Shown one piece after another: positions 17,153 to 25,262 of a stretch of 64,000 nucleotides of DNA. Made by a program: the position numbers and the translations under genes. The DNA is from Cesiribacteraceae bacterium YIM B00369. Its GTDB lineage: Bacteria; Bacteroidota; Bacteroidia; Cytophagales; Cyclobacteriaceae. The DNA is taken from positions 29,933 to 93,932 of the forward strand of contig JAFMYY010000025.1 of assembly GCA_017948555.1 (NCBI GenBank). The letters are read 5' to 3'. Numbering within the stretch: position 1 is the stretch's first letter; each line of letters starts with the position of its first letter. The notes under the pieces were generated by a model, which did not search any database, was not told where the DNA came from, and was given only the letters and a program-made list of their open reading frames with translations.

Positions 17153-17823
17153 CGTGTCTGTTTAAATCCAATTTGTTGAAGAATACCTATGAAACGGTCA
17201 CCGTCTGGAAATTCTTGTACAGATTCCGGTAAATAAGTGTAAGCGGAGTTATCTTTAGAAATTACTTTTCCAATCTGAGGAAGAATTGATGTAAAATAAA
17301 AATTAAAAATCTGCTTGAATGGAAAGGCCTTAGGCTTGGAGAACTCTATTATTACCACAGAACCTGATGGCTTTAAAACCCTGAACATTTCTGCCAGTCC
17401 CTTCTCCAGATTTTCAAAATTGCGGACTCCAAAAGACACAATAACGGCATCGAAAGTATTATCAGGAAACTGAAGATTTTCTGAATCCCCTACATTGAGC
17501 TCGATAATTTTATCAACCCCCCGTTCCTTCATTTTCTTTCTTCCCACCTCCAGCATTCCTTCAGAAATATCAACTCCTGTTATTTTTTCAGGCCTGAGCG
17601 ACAGTGCCTCCAGGGCAAAATCACCTGTTCCGGTGGCAATATCCAGAATTTGCTTTGGCTGTTCCTTTTTCAATAATTTAACCGCCTTCTTTCTCCACAA
17701 AATATCTATTCCCATGCTCAGAAGATGATTCAGTAAATCATAATTCTTACTGATATTATTGAACATGGAAGCAACCTGGTCTTTTTTTCCTTTTGTGTCT
17801 TCCTTATAAGGTACTACAGCCAT
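17101..17823 (-). CDS. ubiE: Demethylmenaquinone methyltransferase
   Basis: This 240-residue SAM-dependent methyltransferase carries out the last step of menaquinone synthesis, methylating demethylmenaquinone. The family pattern is complete: MFNNISKNYDLLNHLLSMGID near the start, DIATGTGDFALEA for SAM binding, GVDISEGML, the signature FGVRNFENLEKGL, and SVVIIEFSKP. In a Bacteroidota that uses menaquinone only, the MenG role is the relevant one. It overlaps porT by 52 bp, so the two genes share a transcript. Confidence 0.95.
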   Translation of the reverse strand: MAVVPYKEDTKGKKDQVASMFNNISKNYDLLNHLLSMGIDILWRKKAVKLLKKEQPKQILDIATGTGDFALEALSLRPEKITGVDISEGMLEVGRKKMKERGVDKIIELNVGDSENLQFPDNTFDAVIVSFGVRNFENLEKGLAEMFRVLKPSGSVVIIEFSKPKAFPFKQIFNFYFTSILPQIGKVISKDNSAYTYLPESVQEFPDGDRFIGILQQIGFKQTRCIPLTFGISSIYQGRK

Positions 17824-17860
17824 TCAGTTGGGTTTTATGGTAAGGAATTAAATTTATATG

Positions 17861-17868
17861 CAAAATTA
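17861..17868 (-). promoter_or_regulatory. Possible -7 box for ubiE-porT
   Basis: TAATTTTG on the minus strand fits TAnnTTTG about 40 bp before the ubiE start. No convincing TTG is found 20 bp further upstream. Confidence 0.3.
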
Positions 17869-17984
17869 CAATCAAAATCCGGTATGCCCAGATATTACTT
17901 CATTAATTTATTAACCGGTATAAGGGAGTATCTGTTACAGAAATACTTTCTCAGACCTGAAACAACACCTTCTTCTCTAAATAA

Positions 17985-18020
17985 AATAAAAAGCACAGAG
18001 CCTGAAAATAAGCTCTGTGC
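17985..18020 (-). terminator. Terminator of the OmpA/PD40 gene
   Basis: A 9-bp perfect stem (17993-18001 with 18012-18020, GCACAGAGC/GCTCTGTGC) followed on the minus strand by TTTTTATTTTATTT, 30 bp after the stop codon. Confidence 0.7.
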
Positions 18021-18050
18021 AGGAAAATCATTTATTTTACTTTTATATTC

Positions 18051-20243
18051 TTAATATTTATTAGTGGCAGTAGGTCCGGTACTTTTAGTTAGCACCTTAA
18101 ATTCCACCCTTCTGTTGAGGGCTCTGCCTTCTTTTTCATCATCATTTGAAGCCAAAGGACGTTCTTCTCCATAGCCTTTAGCAACAATGCGGGCTTTACT
18201 TATTCCTTTTTGAACTACATAATCCACCACGGCATTTGCTCTTCTCTGGCTAAGCTGCTTATTATATGCTTTACCTCCTACATTATCGGTATGTCCTGAA
18301 ATCTCAACCACCATATCAGGGTTCTCATTGAGCAGGCGCTCCAGCTTATTAAGCTCGTCATAGGAATCTTTTTTAAAGGATGCTTTTCCTGATTCAAAAT
18401 AAATATTCCGCAGCACAGAAGACATTCCAACCACGAGCCGGTCCAGTTCAACACTCCTGCTGATTTGCTGTGCTTTTTCAGTTGAAGCAGGCAGGGTAAG
18501 CTTAAAATTCTTGAACATATAGCCATCTTTTTCAATGCTGAGCATCATTTCGCTTGGCTCGGAATTGGAAAAGCTAAACACATAAACACCATTTCCTTTA
18601 CTTTCTTTTCCTGCCACCTGGTTATTGGAGAGTTTACGCAGGTTAAGATTCGCGCTAAGGGGCTGGTCAGTTTCATTATCAGTTACTGTTATAGTTAATA
18701 TAACAGGCAGCAGCACTTTTTCCTGTTTTACAACTTTGGCAACAGCAGGCGCCACAGGCTCTTTTGGAGTGTCCTTAACAGGCGCTTCTTTAAGAGGTTC
18801 CTCTTTTTCAGGCTCTTCCTTCTTCAGTTCTTCTTTTTTGGGCGCTTCTTTCTTTTCCTGAAGCTTTGCCACTACCGGCTGCTTCACCTCCGGCTCATTT
18901 TCAGGCAAAAAGTTCACCATATAAATATCGGTATAACCCTGCCCGTCATCCCTGACAGAGGCATAATATCCCCGTTCGCCATCTTTGGTACTTACAAAGA
19001 AAACATCATTATCGGGAGTATTAATAGGGTAACCAACATTAACAGGTTCAGTCCACTCGCTGGCAACGCTATCATAAACACTTTTAAAAATATCGTAGCC
19101 GCCCATTCCTTTCCGCCCTTTAGTACTAAAGTAAAGGGTTTTACCATCGTAATCAATAAAAGGGCTTTCTTCGTCAAACTTCGTATTGATTACCGGACCC
19201 AGGTTTGTGGAACGACTCCATTTACCCTGTGCATCTTTCTTGCTTACATACAAATCTATACCTCCTATCCCTCCGGGGCGGTTGCTTGAGAAAAACAACA
19301 GATTCCCATCCGGCGACATGGAAACAGACTTTTCGGCAAAACTGGAATTTATGTATTCACTTAAAGGCATAGGGTAAGCCCAGGTGCCATTTGCTTCAAG
19401 AGTGGAATAGAATATGTCTCCCCCATTATCATCCTTGTACAGGAACAGGGTTTTACCATCAGCGGAAAGGGCAAGGTTACTGTTATGATAAGCGTCATTT
19501 ACAGGTGCTCCAAGGTTTCTGGCCTCTCCCCATTCCCCGTTTTTATCTTTTTCAGAAATAAAAATATCTTCAAAATAAAAGTTATCCTGATCCACGTTTT
19601 CGTTCAGGTTACCTTCCTGCCTGCGCGATGTAAAGATCATAATCGTTTCATCTGCATTCAATACAGGGCCGTAGTCAGGCCAGATGGAATTAACTTTTTC
19701 GCTTACATTTACTATTGCATAGTGTTTTGGGTTTTTAGTATACTCAAGACCATTTTCACACTCCTGAATTCTTCTTTCCACCTCATGAAGCTGCACCTTA
19801 TCCTGGCCGCGGTAATTTACATCATTAAGAAGCTTGTCTTTATATTTATTAAAATACTCCAGCGCCTCATCATACTTAAGGCCATACTGAAAACCACGCC
19901 CTATTGAATACAGGATATCGTAGCGAAAATTAGGGTCCAGGTCGTACACCCTTTTAAAGAACTTCGAAGCCCTGTCTTTATTAACGGTTTCAAGATAAGT
20001 TTTACCTGCCATGTAGTTGGCCCATATATTCTGCGGGTCAAGGTTGGCCGCAATCTCGAACTGATCGCGCGCCTGGGTAACTACCCTGGTAGCTTTTAAA
20101 ATTTCCTGTCCGATTTCGTAATATAATTCTGCATTCATCACGCTGTCTTCGCGCGATGTATAAAGCTGGGCAGATGCAGTTGATTGGATGCCCATCCATA
20201 TAAAGCCCGTCAGAATTAATGTTTTAGTATACCTGTTTATCAT
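18051..20243 (-). CDS. OmpA-family protein with TPR, PD40 propeller and regulatory-like domain (PorE-like)
   Basis: About 730 residues from the ATG that opens a good signal peptide (MINRYTKTLILTGF...STASAQ); an ATG 12 codons earlier is also in frame. Domain order: TPR-like helices (about 35-145), at least four PD40/WD40-like repeats with DG-x-x-L-x-F-S patterns (about 170-440), a Lys/Glu/Pro-rich linker, a carboxypeptidase-regulatory-like beta domain (about 510-600) and an OmpA C-terminal domain with the peptidoglycan-binding pattern ISGHTDNVGG and NRRVEFKV. The same architecture is described for the T9SS protein PorE, which anchors the machine to peptidoglycan. Unlike the lipoprotein PorE, no lipobox Cys is seen after the signal. 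Several paralogues of this kind occur in Bacteroidota, so PorE identity is not certain. Confidence 0.82.
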   Translation of the reverse strand: MINRYTKTLILTGFIWMGIQSTASAQLYTSREDSVMNAELYYEIGQEILKATRVVTQARDQFEIAANLDPQNIWANYMAGKTYLETVNKDRASKFFKRVYDLDPNFRYDILYSIGRGFQYGLKYDEALEYFNKYKDKLLNDVNYRGQDKVQLHEVERRIQECENGLEYTKNPKHYAIVNVSEKVNSIWPDYGPVLNADETIMIFTSRRQEGNLNENVDQDNFYFEDIFISEKDKNGEWGEARNLGAPVNDAYHNSNLALSADGKTLFLYKDDNGGDIFYSTLEANGTWAYPMPLSEYINSSFAEKSVSMSPDGNLLFFSSNRPGGIGGIDLYVSKKDAQGKWSRSTNLGPVINTKFDEESPFIDYDGKTLYFSTKGRKGMGGYDIFKSVYDSVASEWTEPVNVGYPINTPDNDVFFVSTKDGERGYYASVRDDGQGYTDIYMVNFLPENEPEVKQPVVAKLQEKKEAPKKEELKKEEPEKEEPLKEAPVKDTPKEPVAPAVAKVVKQEKVLLPVILTITVTDNETDQPLSANLNLRKLSNNQVAGKESKGNGVYVFSFSNSEPSEMMLSIEKDGYMFKNFKLTLPASTEKAQQISRSVELDRLVVGMSSVLRNIYFESGKASFKKDSYDELNKLERLLNENPDMVVEISGHTDNVGGKAYNKQLSQRRANAVVDYVVQKGISKARIVAKGYGEERPLASNDDEKEGRALNRRVEFKVLTKSTGPTATNKY

Positions 20244-20592
20244 CTCCTTTGTATAAAAGCTTGAACTCAAAAGACCCAACTACCTGAATTTCAAGAGGCG
20301 TAATTTAATGCAGATTTATAATTTTTCAAATTTCAGCCATTTTCAGCGCTTTCCGTCCATGTAATACGTTCGCAAATTTAGCTGATTTATAGCCCTTACC
20401 GTCAACGGTAACCGGCACAAAGCACTACTATTCCCGTTTTACCTGATGTATTAAAGGAATTATAATTTTTTCAGCAAGCTGTAAGAAATATTGAATAATA
20501 ACCTTAAATCGATTTTTTCCGTAAATACTGCTTTATTGCTTATGCTTTTACTTAATTTTACAGTCTTAAGCCAATAGAAAACAGTATATTCC
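20244..20592. other. Divergent intergenic region between the OmpA-family gene and engB
   Basis: About 350 bp with no gene. It holds a good minus-strand promoter (20373-20405). On the engB side no clear TAnnTTTG box was found; TAATTTTA near 20555 is the nearest. Confidence 0.5.
20373..20405 (-). promoter_or_regulatory. Bacteroidota-type promoter for the OmpA/PD40 gene
   Basis: On the minus strand TTG (20403-20405) and TAAATTTG (20373-20380) are 22 bp apart. Transcription would start near 20366, giving a leader of about 120 bases to the preferred ATG at 20243. Confidence 0.45.
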
Positions 20593-21201
20593 ATGAGGAA
20601 TCTGAAAGCACAATTCATCATTAGTAATACAAGCATAGAAAAATGCCCTTCACCGGATAAGCCGGAATATGCTTTCATCGGCCGGTCAAATGTAGGTAAA
20701 TCGTCGCTAATAAATATGCTGGCGGGTCATAAAAATCTTGCTAAAACATCAGGCAGACCAGGCAAAACCCAATTGATAAACCATTTCCTGTTTGAGGACA
20801 GCTGGTACCTGGTTGATTTACCCGGTTATGGCTATGCTAAAGTGAGTAAAGCAAAGAAAGCTGAATGGGGAAAAATGATTGAGCAGTACCTGCTGGAACG
20901 AAAAAACCTTATGTGCGTATTTGTTTTGATTGACGTGCGCCTTGAACCTCAGGAGGTGGATATGGAATTTTTACTCTGGCTGGGCGAACATCAGATTCCT
21001 TTTGTAATGGCATTCACAAAAAGTGATAAGTTATCCCCACCGAAAAGAGATAAAAATATTGCCTGGTATAAAAGGCAAATGCTGAAAAGCTGGGAAAGCA
21101 TGCCACAATATTTCGCCACATCTGCCGTAGAATCTAAGGGCAGAGAGCAAATTCTTGATTTTATCCATGATATAAACGAAAAATTTGAGGTGGTTAAATA
21201 A
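20593..21201 (+). CDS. engB: Ribosome biogenesis GTP-binding protein EngB/YsxC
   Basis: A 202-residue TRAFAC-class GTPase that assists assembly of the large ribosomal subunit. G1 is GRSNVGKSSLIN near residue 30, followed by the family-specific KTSGRPGKTQLIN (switch I with the conserved Thr). G3 is DLPGYGYA and G4 is TKSDK. The C-terminal SAVESKGREQI provides G5. Length and motifs are normal. It is transcribed alone or with the DUF5606 gene 175 bp downstream. Confidence 0.95.
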   Translation: MRNLKAQFIISNTSIEKCPSPDKPEYAFIGRSNVGKSSLINMLAGHKNLAKTSGRPGKTQLINHFLFEDSWYLVDLPGYGYAKVSKAKKAEWGKMIEQYLLERKNLMCVFVLIDVRLEPQEVDMEFLLWLGEHQIPFVMAFTKSDKLSPPKRDKNIAWYKRQMLKSWESMPQYFATSAVESKGREQILDFIHDINEKFEVVK

Positions 21202-21376
21202 CAGAGAAGATACCTGAACCTGCTTTGAAAATTTTATCAGCTGTACTGCAAAAAAGCCGGCTGTTATTTTATTCTGAATCAGAACAATTATAATTTTACA
21301 GGCCCGGCCACGCACCGGCAGGAAAAAATTTATATTTTACTACAAAAACACGTTAGCACATTAAACATAGGTGTAC

Positions 21377-21889
21377 ATGGATTTAAAAGAGATAGCTTCA
21401 ATATCAGGAAAAGGAGGATTGTTCCGGATTGTTAAACCTACCCGTACAGGAGTAATTGTGGAGTCACTTGATGGAAGCGGCGGCCGGATAGTTGCTACGG
21501 CAAATCACAGAATATCGGTTCTTAAGGAAATTTCTATTTATACTACTGACGCAGAAGGATCCACTCCACTGGAAGGTGTTCTTCAGGAAATTCATAAAGA
21601 GTTTGGTGATGACCCCGGCATTGACAGCAGCTCAACACCCGAGGAACTGAGGGCTTTCCTGCAGCATATACTTCCTGATTTTGACCGCGACAGGGTTTAT
21701 GTATCTGACATAAAAAAACTGGTAAGCTGGTACAAACTTCTCCTCAAATATGCCCCTGAAACACTTCAGGCTCAGAAAGAAGAGGTAAAGGAAGCTAACC
21801 AGAAAGAGGAACAAAATGCTTCTGAGGCAAAGGCCGGAACAGAAGATAAAAAGCCTTCAGAAAAAAAAGAAAAGAAACAAAAAGCTTAA
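21377..21889 (+). CDS. DUF5606-family protein
   Basis: A 170-residue cytoplasmic protein of a family found across Bacteroidota, with a compact N-terminal domain (ASISGKGGLFRI, then SLDG and IYTT, about 1-125) and a highly charged Glu/Lys tail. A GTG two codons earlier is in frame, but the ATG giving MDLKEIASISGK is preferred because the conserved part begins there. No function is established for the family to my knowledge. A strong terminator follows the stop directly. Confidence 0.8.
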   Translation: MDLKEIASISGKGGLFRIVKPTRTGVIVESLDGSGGRIVATANHRISVLKEISIYTTDAEGSTPLEGVLQEIHKEFGDDPGIDSSSTPEELRAFLQHILPDFDRDRVYVSDIKKLVSWYKLLLKYAPETLQAQKEEVKEANQKEEQNASEAKAGTEDKKPSEKKEKKQKA

Positions 21890-21895
21890 TAATGC

Positions 21896-21934
21896 AAGAA
21901 GCCACTCCTTTACAGAAGTGGCTTCTTTTTTTTG
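21896..21934 (+). terminator. Rho-independent terminator after the DUF5606 gene
   Basis: A perfect 11-bp stem (21896-21906 with 21917-21927, AAGAAGCCACT/AGTGGCTTCTT), a 10-base loop and a T run. Lying between convergent genes it could also serve fbp from the other side. Confidence 0.85.
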
Positions 21935-21968
21935 ATGAAATTAATTTCATCAAAACTCTATCCTTACC

Positions 21969-23003
21969 TTACCTGGAAGCAACAGCATCTGATTTACTCT
22001 CCGGCTCATGCTTTTTATAAAAGCTCTCTGCTTTTCTTACCATGTTTTCTGAGCCTATAAATAAGGGGCACCGCTGGTGCAGTTCAGTAGGTTTAAGGTC
22101 CATAATTCTTTTGTAACCATTTGTGGCAATTCCTCCTGCCTGCTCAGCTATAAAAGCGAGTGCGTTGCATTCATACAACAGCCTTAACTTTCCTTTAGGG
22201 GCTTTATCGGTGCAGGGGTATATATATATTCCACCCTTCAGCATATTTCTGTGAAAATCAGCTACCAGAGATCCGATATAGCGTGCACTGTATTCATTCT
22301 TTTTACAGTAATCAACATACTCCTTCACTGCCGGCTCAAATGTACAGTAAGCTCCCTCATTGACAGAAAAAATAGACCCGTCCTTCGGCATTTTTATATC
22401 CTGATGAGAAAGAAAAAACTCCCCTAAAGAAGGCTCATAGGTAAAGCCATACACTCCATGGCCGGTTGTATAAACAAGCATGGTGGAGGAGCCATACAAC
22501 AGGTAGCCTGCTCCCACCTGCTCACTCCCCGGCTGCAGCACATCCTCCATGGTAACCGGTGTGCCGGCAGGAGAAATTCTCCGGTAAATGGAAAAAATAG
22601 TCCCTATTGATACATTTACATCAATGTTAGAGGATCCATCAAGAGGGTCCATTGCCACAATGTATTTTCCTTTTGGGTTTTCAAGGTCAATCACCCCTTC
22701 TTCCTCTTCTGAAATAATAGCACAAACTTCTCCCCCGTTCCTTAAGGCACGGGTAAAGCGGATGTCAGCAATAACATCGAGCTTTTGCTGCTCTTCGCCC
22801 TGCACATTAGTTACCCCGAATGCGCCTCCAATATTCAGGAGTCCGCTCCGGCTGATTTCACGGTTAATAATTTTACCAGCCAAAGCAATGTCGCGGAGCA
22901 ACTGCGACAGCTCACCTGTTGCAAACGGAAATTCATCCTGCTTTCGCTTAATAAATCTGTCGAGAGTGGTACCTACGGGTAATCCTAACTTATCCTTTGT
23001 CAT
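21969..23003 (-). CDS. fbp: Class 1 fructose-1,6-bisphosphatase
   Basis: A 344-residue gluconeogenic enzyme that hydrolyses fructose-1,6-bisphosphate to fructose-6-phosphate. The metal and phosphate-binding signature [14 protein letters not shown] is present, as are the upstream SEEEEG acidic pair, [15 protein letters not shown] with the substrate-binding residues, and [14 protein letters not shown]. The length is typical of bacterial type 1 enzymes. A good promoter lies 80-110 bp upstream on the minus strand. It is monocistronic by layout. Confidence 0.95.
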   Translation of the reverse strand: MTKDKLGLPVGTTLDRFIKRKQDEFPFATGELSQLLRDIALAGKIINREISRSGLLNIGGAFGVTNVQGEEQQKLDVIADIRFTRALRNGGEVCAIISEEEEGVIDLENPKGKYIVAMDPLDGSSNIDVNVSIGTIFSIYRRISPAGTPVTMEDVLQPGSEQVGAGYLLYGSSTMLVYTTGHGVYGFTYEPSLGEFFLSHQDIKMPKDGSIFSVNEGAYCTFEPAVKEYVDYCKKNEYSARYIGSLVADFHRNMLKGGIYIYPCTDKAPKGKLRLLYECNALAFIAEQAGGIATNGYKRIMDLKPTELHQRCPLFIGSENMVRKAESFYKKHEPESKSDAVASR

Positions 23004-23080
23004 AAAAATGGGAAATAAATGTTAAATCAATTTTACAGGAGGAGCAATGATAGCACTTATCAAAAAATTAAAATTTTTAA

Positions 23081-23113
23081 CAAAAATAGTTTAAATAAAA
23101 GCAATAATGCAAA
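23081..23113 (-). promoter_or_regulatory. Bacteroidota-type promoter for fbp
   Basis: On the minus strand TTTG (23110-23113) and TATTTTTG (23081-23088) are separated by 21 bp, a close fit to the consensus. The leader would be about 70 bases. Confidence 0.55.
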
Positions 23114-23248
23114 CGATTGCGCAAATATTTTAAAAAAAAACAGCTCTCCTGTTTTTTTAGCCAAAATCTATTCCGGCAAGATTGGTTATTAAACTAAACC
23201 CCTTCTCACTTGTTTAAAAACCTGAGAATTCCTGAATCAAGGTATGTA

Positions 23249-23275
23249 AAAAAAGATACAACTGGTATCTTTTTT
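23249..23275 (+). terminator. Hairpin with T run ahead of the aspartate kinase gene
   Basis: An 11-bp perfect stem (AAAAAAGATAC with GTATCTTTTTT, 5-base loop) ends 30 bp before the ATG. It may be an attenuator in the leader, a terminator insulating the gene, or an operator (GATAC-N5-GTATC). Confidence 0.45.
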
Positions 23276-23304
23276 ATAAAAATAATTTGAACGGAAGCTG
23301 AAAT

Positions 23305-24582
23305 ATGAAAGTATTTAAATTTGGAGGAGCATCTGTTAAGGATGCCGATGGAGTAAAAAATGTAGTGAAGGTTATTTCTTCCTATAAAGGGACACCCCTC
23401 CTGGTGGTGGTATCGGCCATGGGTAAAACAACCAATGCACTGGAAGAGCTATACCAGCTGAGCATAAGCCATAAGCCATTTCATGAGCAAATAAATGCGC
23501 TTTATGAATATCATTTACACATAGTAAAGCAACTTTTTACTGACATACACCATGATGTACATTTTCAGCTGGCGACCCGTTTCCAGAATCTTACCCGCAT
23601 TTTACAAAAATCAAAAGATAAAAATCACGCCCTGCTTTATGATGAGGTAGTTGCCCACGGGGAACTGATCTCTACGGTTATAGTACAGGCTTACCTGAAC
23701 GAAACCGGCCACTCCAGCCGCTGGATAGATGCAAGAGACTATATAAGCACGAATAATCTGCATAAGGAAGCGCTTATAAACTGGGCTCTTACCAGCAGCA
23801 AGGTTAACAGGGAACTGCCTTCCATTCTTGAGAGGGAGGTTATTATTACCCAGGGCTTTATTGGCAGGAGCCCTGCAGGAAACACTACTACCCTGGGCCG
23901 GGAAGGTTCAGATTTTTCTGCGGCTATTTTTGCCAGTTGCCTCAATGCAGAATCGGTAACTATATGGAAAGATGTTCCCGGGGTTTTAAATGCCGACCCT
24001 AAGCTTATAAAAGATACTGTACTCTTCTCTGAGCTCAGCTATAATGATGCGGCAGAAATGACCTACTATGGTGCCACTGTTATACATCCAAAAACTATTA
24101 AGCCCCTGGCAAATCAAAAAATACCTCTCCTTGTACGTTCCTTTTTTAAACCCGAAGAGCCGGGAACAAGAATATCCGGCTCCCTGACTCAAAACCCGGC
24201 ACCTGCCATCATATTCAAACAAAATCAGACCCTCATCAGCTTTAACATCAGGGACTTTTCCTTTATCACCGAAAGAAACCTGAGCCATATATTCTCCCTG
24301 CTCGATATCTATCATATTAAAATTAATATGATGCAAAACTCAGCCATTTCCATTTCACTATGTATTGACAATGTACCGGAAAAAACCACTGCTCTGATTA
24401 ACAACCTCGAGAATGAATACAACGTCCATTACAATACAGATTTAACGCTTATTACTATTAAGAACTATACTCAGGAAATAACAGACGAAATCAGCCGGGG
24501 TAAAGAGATATTACTGGAACAAAAGACCAGGAATACTTACCAGATTGTGGTCCGGCAGAGTATTTTGAAACCGAAGGATTGA
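23305..24582 (+). CDS. Aspartate kinase, monofunctional
   Basis: A 425-residue enzyme that phosphorylates aspartate, the entry to lysine, threonine and methionine synthesis. The kinase domain (about 1-285) shows MKVFKFGGASV, a GE-L-IS helix, TLGREGSDFSAA for catalysis and the WKDVPGVLNADPK strand with YYGATVIHPKT. The C-terminal part (about 300-420) should be tandem ACT domains for feedback control, though it is short and weakly conserved. Usual symbol would be lysC or thrA-like; the exact isoform cannot be told. The hairpin in its leader may be regulatory. Confidence 0.93.
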   Translation: MKVFKFGGASVKDADGVKNVVKVISSYKGTPLLVVVSAMGKTTNALEELYQLSISHKPFHEQINALYEYHLHIVKQLFTDIHHDVHFQLATRFQNLTRILQKSKDKNHALLYDEVVAHGELISTVIVQAYLNETGHSSRWIDARDYISTNNLHKEALINWALTSSKVNRELPSILEREVIITQGFIGRSPAGNTTTLGREGSDFSAAIFASCLNAESVTIWKDVPGVLNADPKLIKDTVLFSELSYNDAAEMTYYGATVIHPKTIKPLANQKIPLLVRSFFKPEEPGTRISGSLTQNPAPAIIFKQNQTLISFNIRDFSFITERNLSHIFSLLDIYHIKINMMQNSAISISLCIDNVPEKTTALINNLENEYNVHYNTDLTLITIKNYTQEITDEISRGKEILLEQKTRNTYQIVVRQSILKPKD

Positions 24583-24644
24583 AAGGCAGTTAATCATTTT
24601 ACAAGCATTTAATCAGGTATAAAACAAGAAAAGATTTTAGATAT

Positions 24645-25166
24645 ATGAATAAATACGAGCAACTATGCGAATCTTATTCTAAAAACATGAAGGACTTCAA
24701 GCTTTATAAGCAGGAGTGTCACGGGTTCGCACAGCAACTCCGGGAGGCCATTATAGACTACTATTCCATTCCGGAAGAAAAGCTGCGGCTCCGCAGCAAG
24801 GAGGATCCTAAAATTCTGACTGATGATATTTATGCGGCCATGGATATGCAAAAAGATACCTACTGGCATGTCCGCTTCGCAATCAACCTCCAGTGCATGA
24901 AAAATGATTTCCCTGACGAGAACATAACCTTTGAGGCATGTATAAAAAAAACCATTAATAACACCTTTATCTTAAAGCTGCCAAAAGAGACTGAGTTTAC
25001 CATAAAGAAAACAGACGACCGTTACAATTTTCATGATTTTCTGGACTTCCTGTTTTTGTTTCTGAAGGGTTTTTATGAGAATGAGCTGGAGCGTTTTCTT
25101 ACCAGTGGCCATCTCCCTAAAGAGCAGGCTCCTATCGGCTTTCGCTTCGACCCTATTGAACGATAA
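24645..25166 (+). CDS. Conserved-looking protein of unknown function
   Basis: A 173-residue soluble protein with no signal or membrane helix. The N-terminal half is helical and charged, the middle is beta-like (WHVRFAINLQ, FEACIKKTIN, FILKL) and an aromatic helix DFLDFLFLFLKGFY follows. No motif I recognise. Codon use and the neat fit between aspartate kinase (62 bp gap) and a terminator support a real gene. It is likely co-transcribed with the kinase gene but shows no obvious metabolic link. Confidence 0.7.
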   Translation: MNKYEQLCESYSKNMKDFKLYKQECHGFAQQLREAIIDYYSIPEEKLRLRSKEDPKILTDDIYAAMDMQKDTYWHVRFAINLQCMKNDFPDENITFEACIKKTINNTFILKLPKETEFTIKKTDDRYNFHDFLDFLFLFLKGFYENELERFLTSGHLPKEQAPIGFRFDPIER

Positions 25167-25202
25167 AAAAAGGCTGCCCCCCTGTGAAGGACGGCAGCCT
25201 TT
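25164..25202 (-). terminator. Bidirectional terminator between convergent genes
   Basis: A perfect 10-bp stem (25169-25178 with 25193-25202, AAAGGCTGCC/GGCAGCCTTT). The run of A before it gives a T run on the minus strand, so it mainly ends the S8 protease transcript. Confidence 0.75.
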
Positions 25203-25262
25203 AAAATAATTACCCAAATTCAGGTGGTTCTTAAATAAGAAACCTGACCTGCTGGACTTAAA

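Larger units (their letters stand above)
23004..23304. other. Divergent intergenic region between fbp and the aspartate kinase gene
   Basis: About 300 bp, very AT-rich. It contains the fbp promoter (23081-23113, minus) and an 11-bp hairpin just ahead of the aspartate kinase gene (23249-23275). No small gene is seen. Confidence 0.5.
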
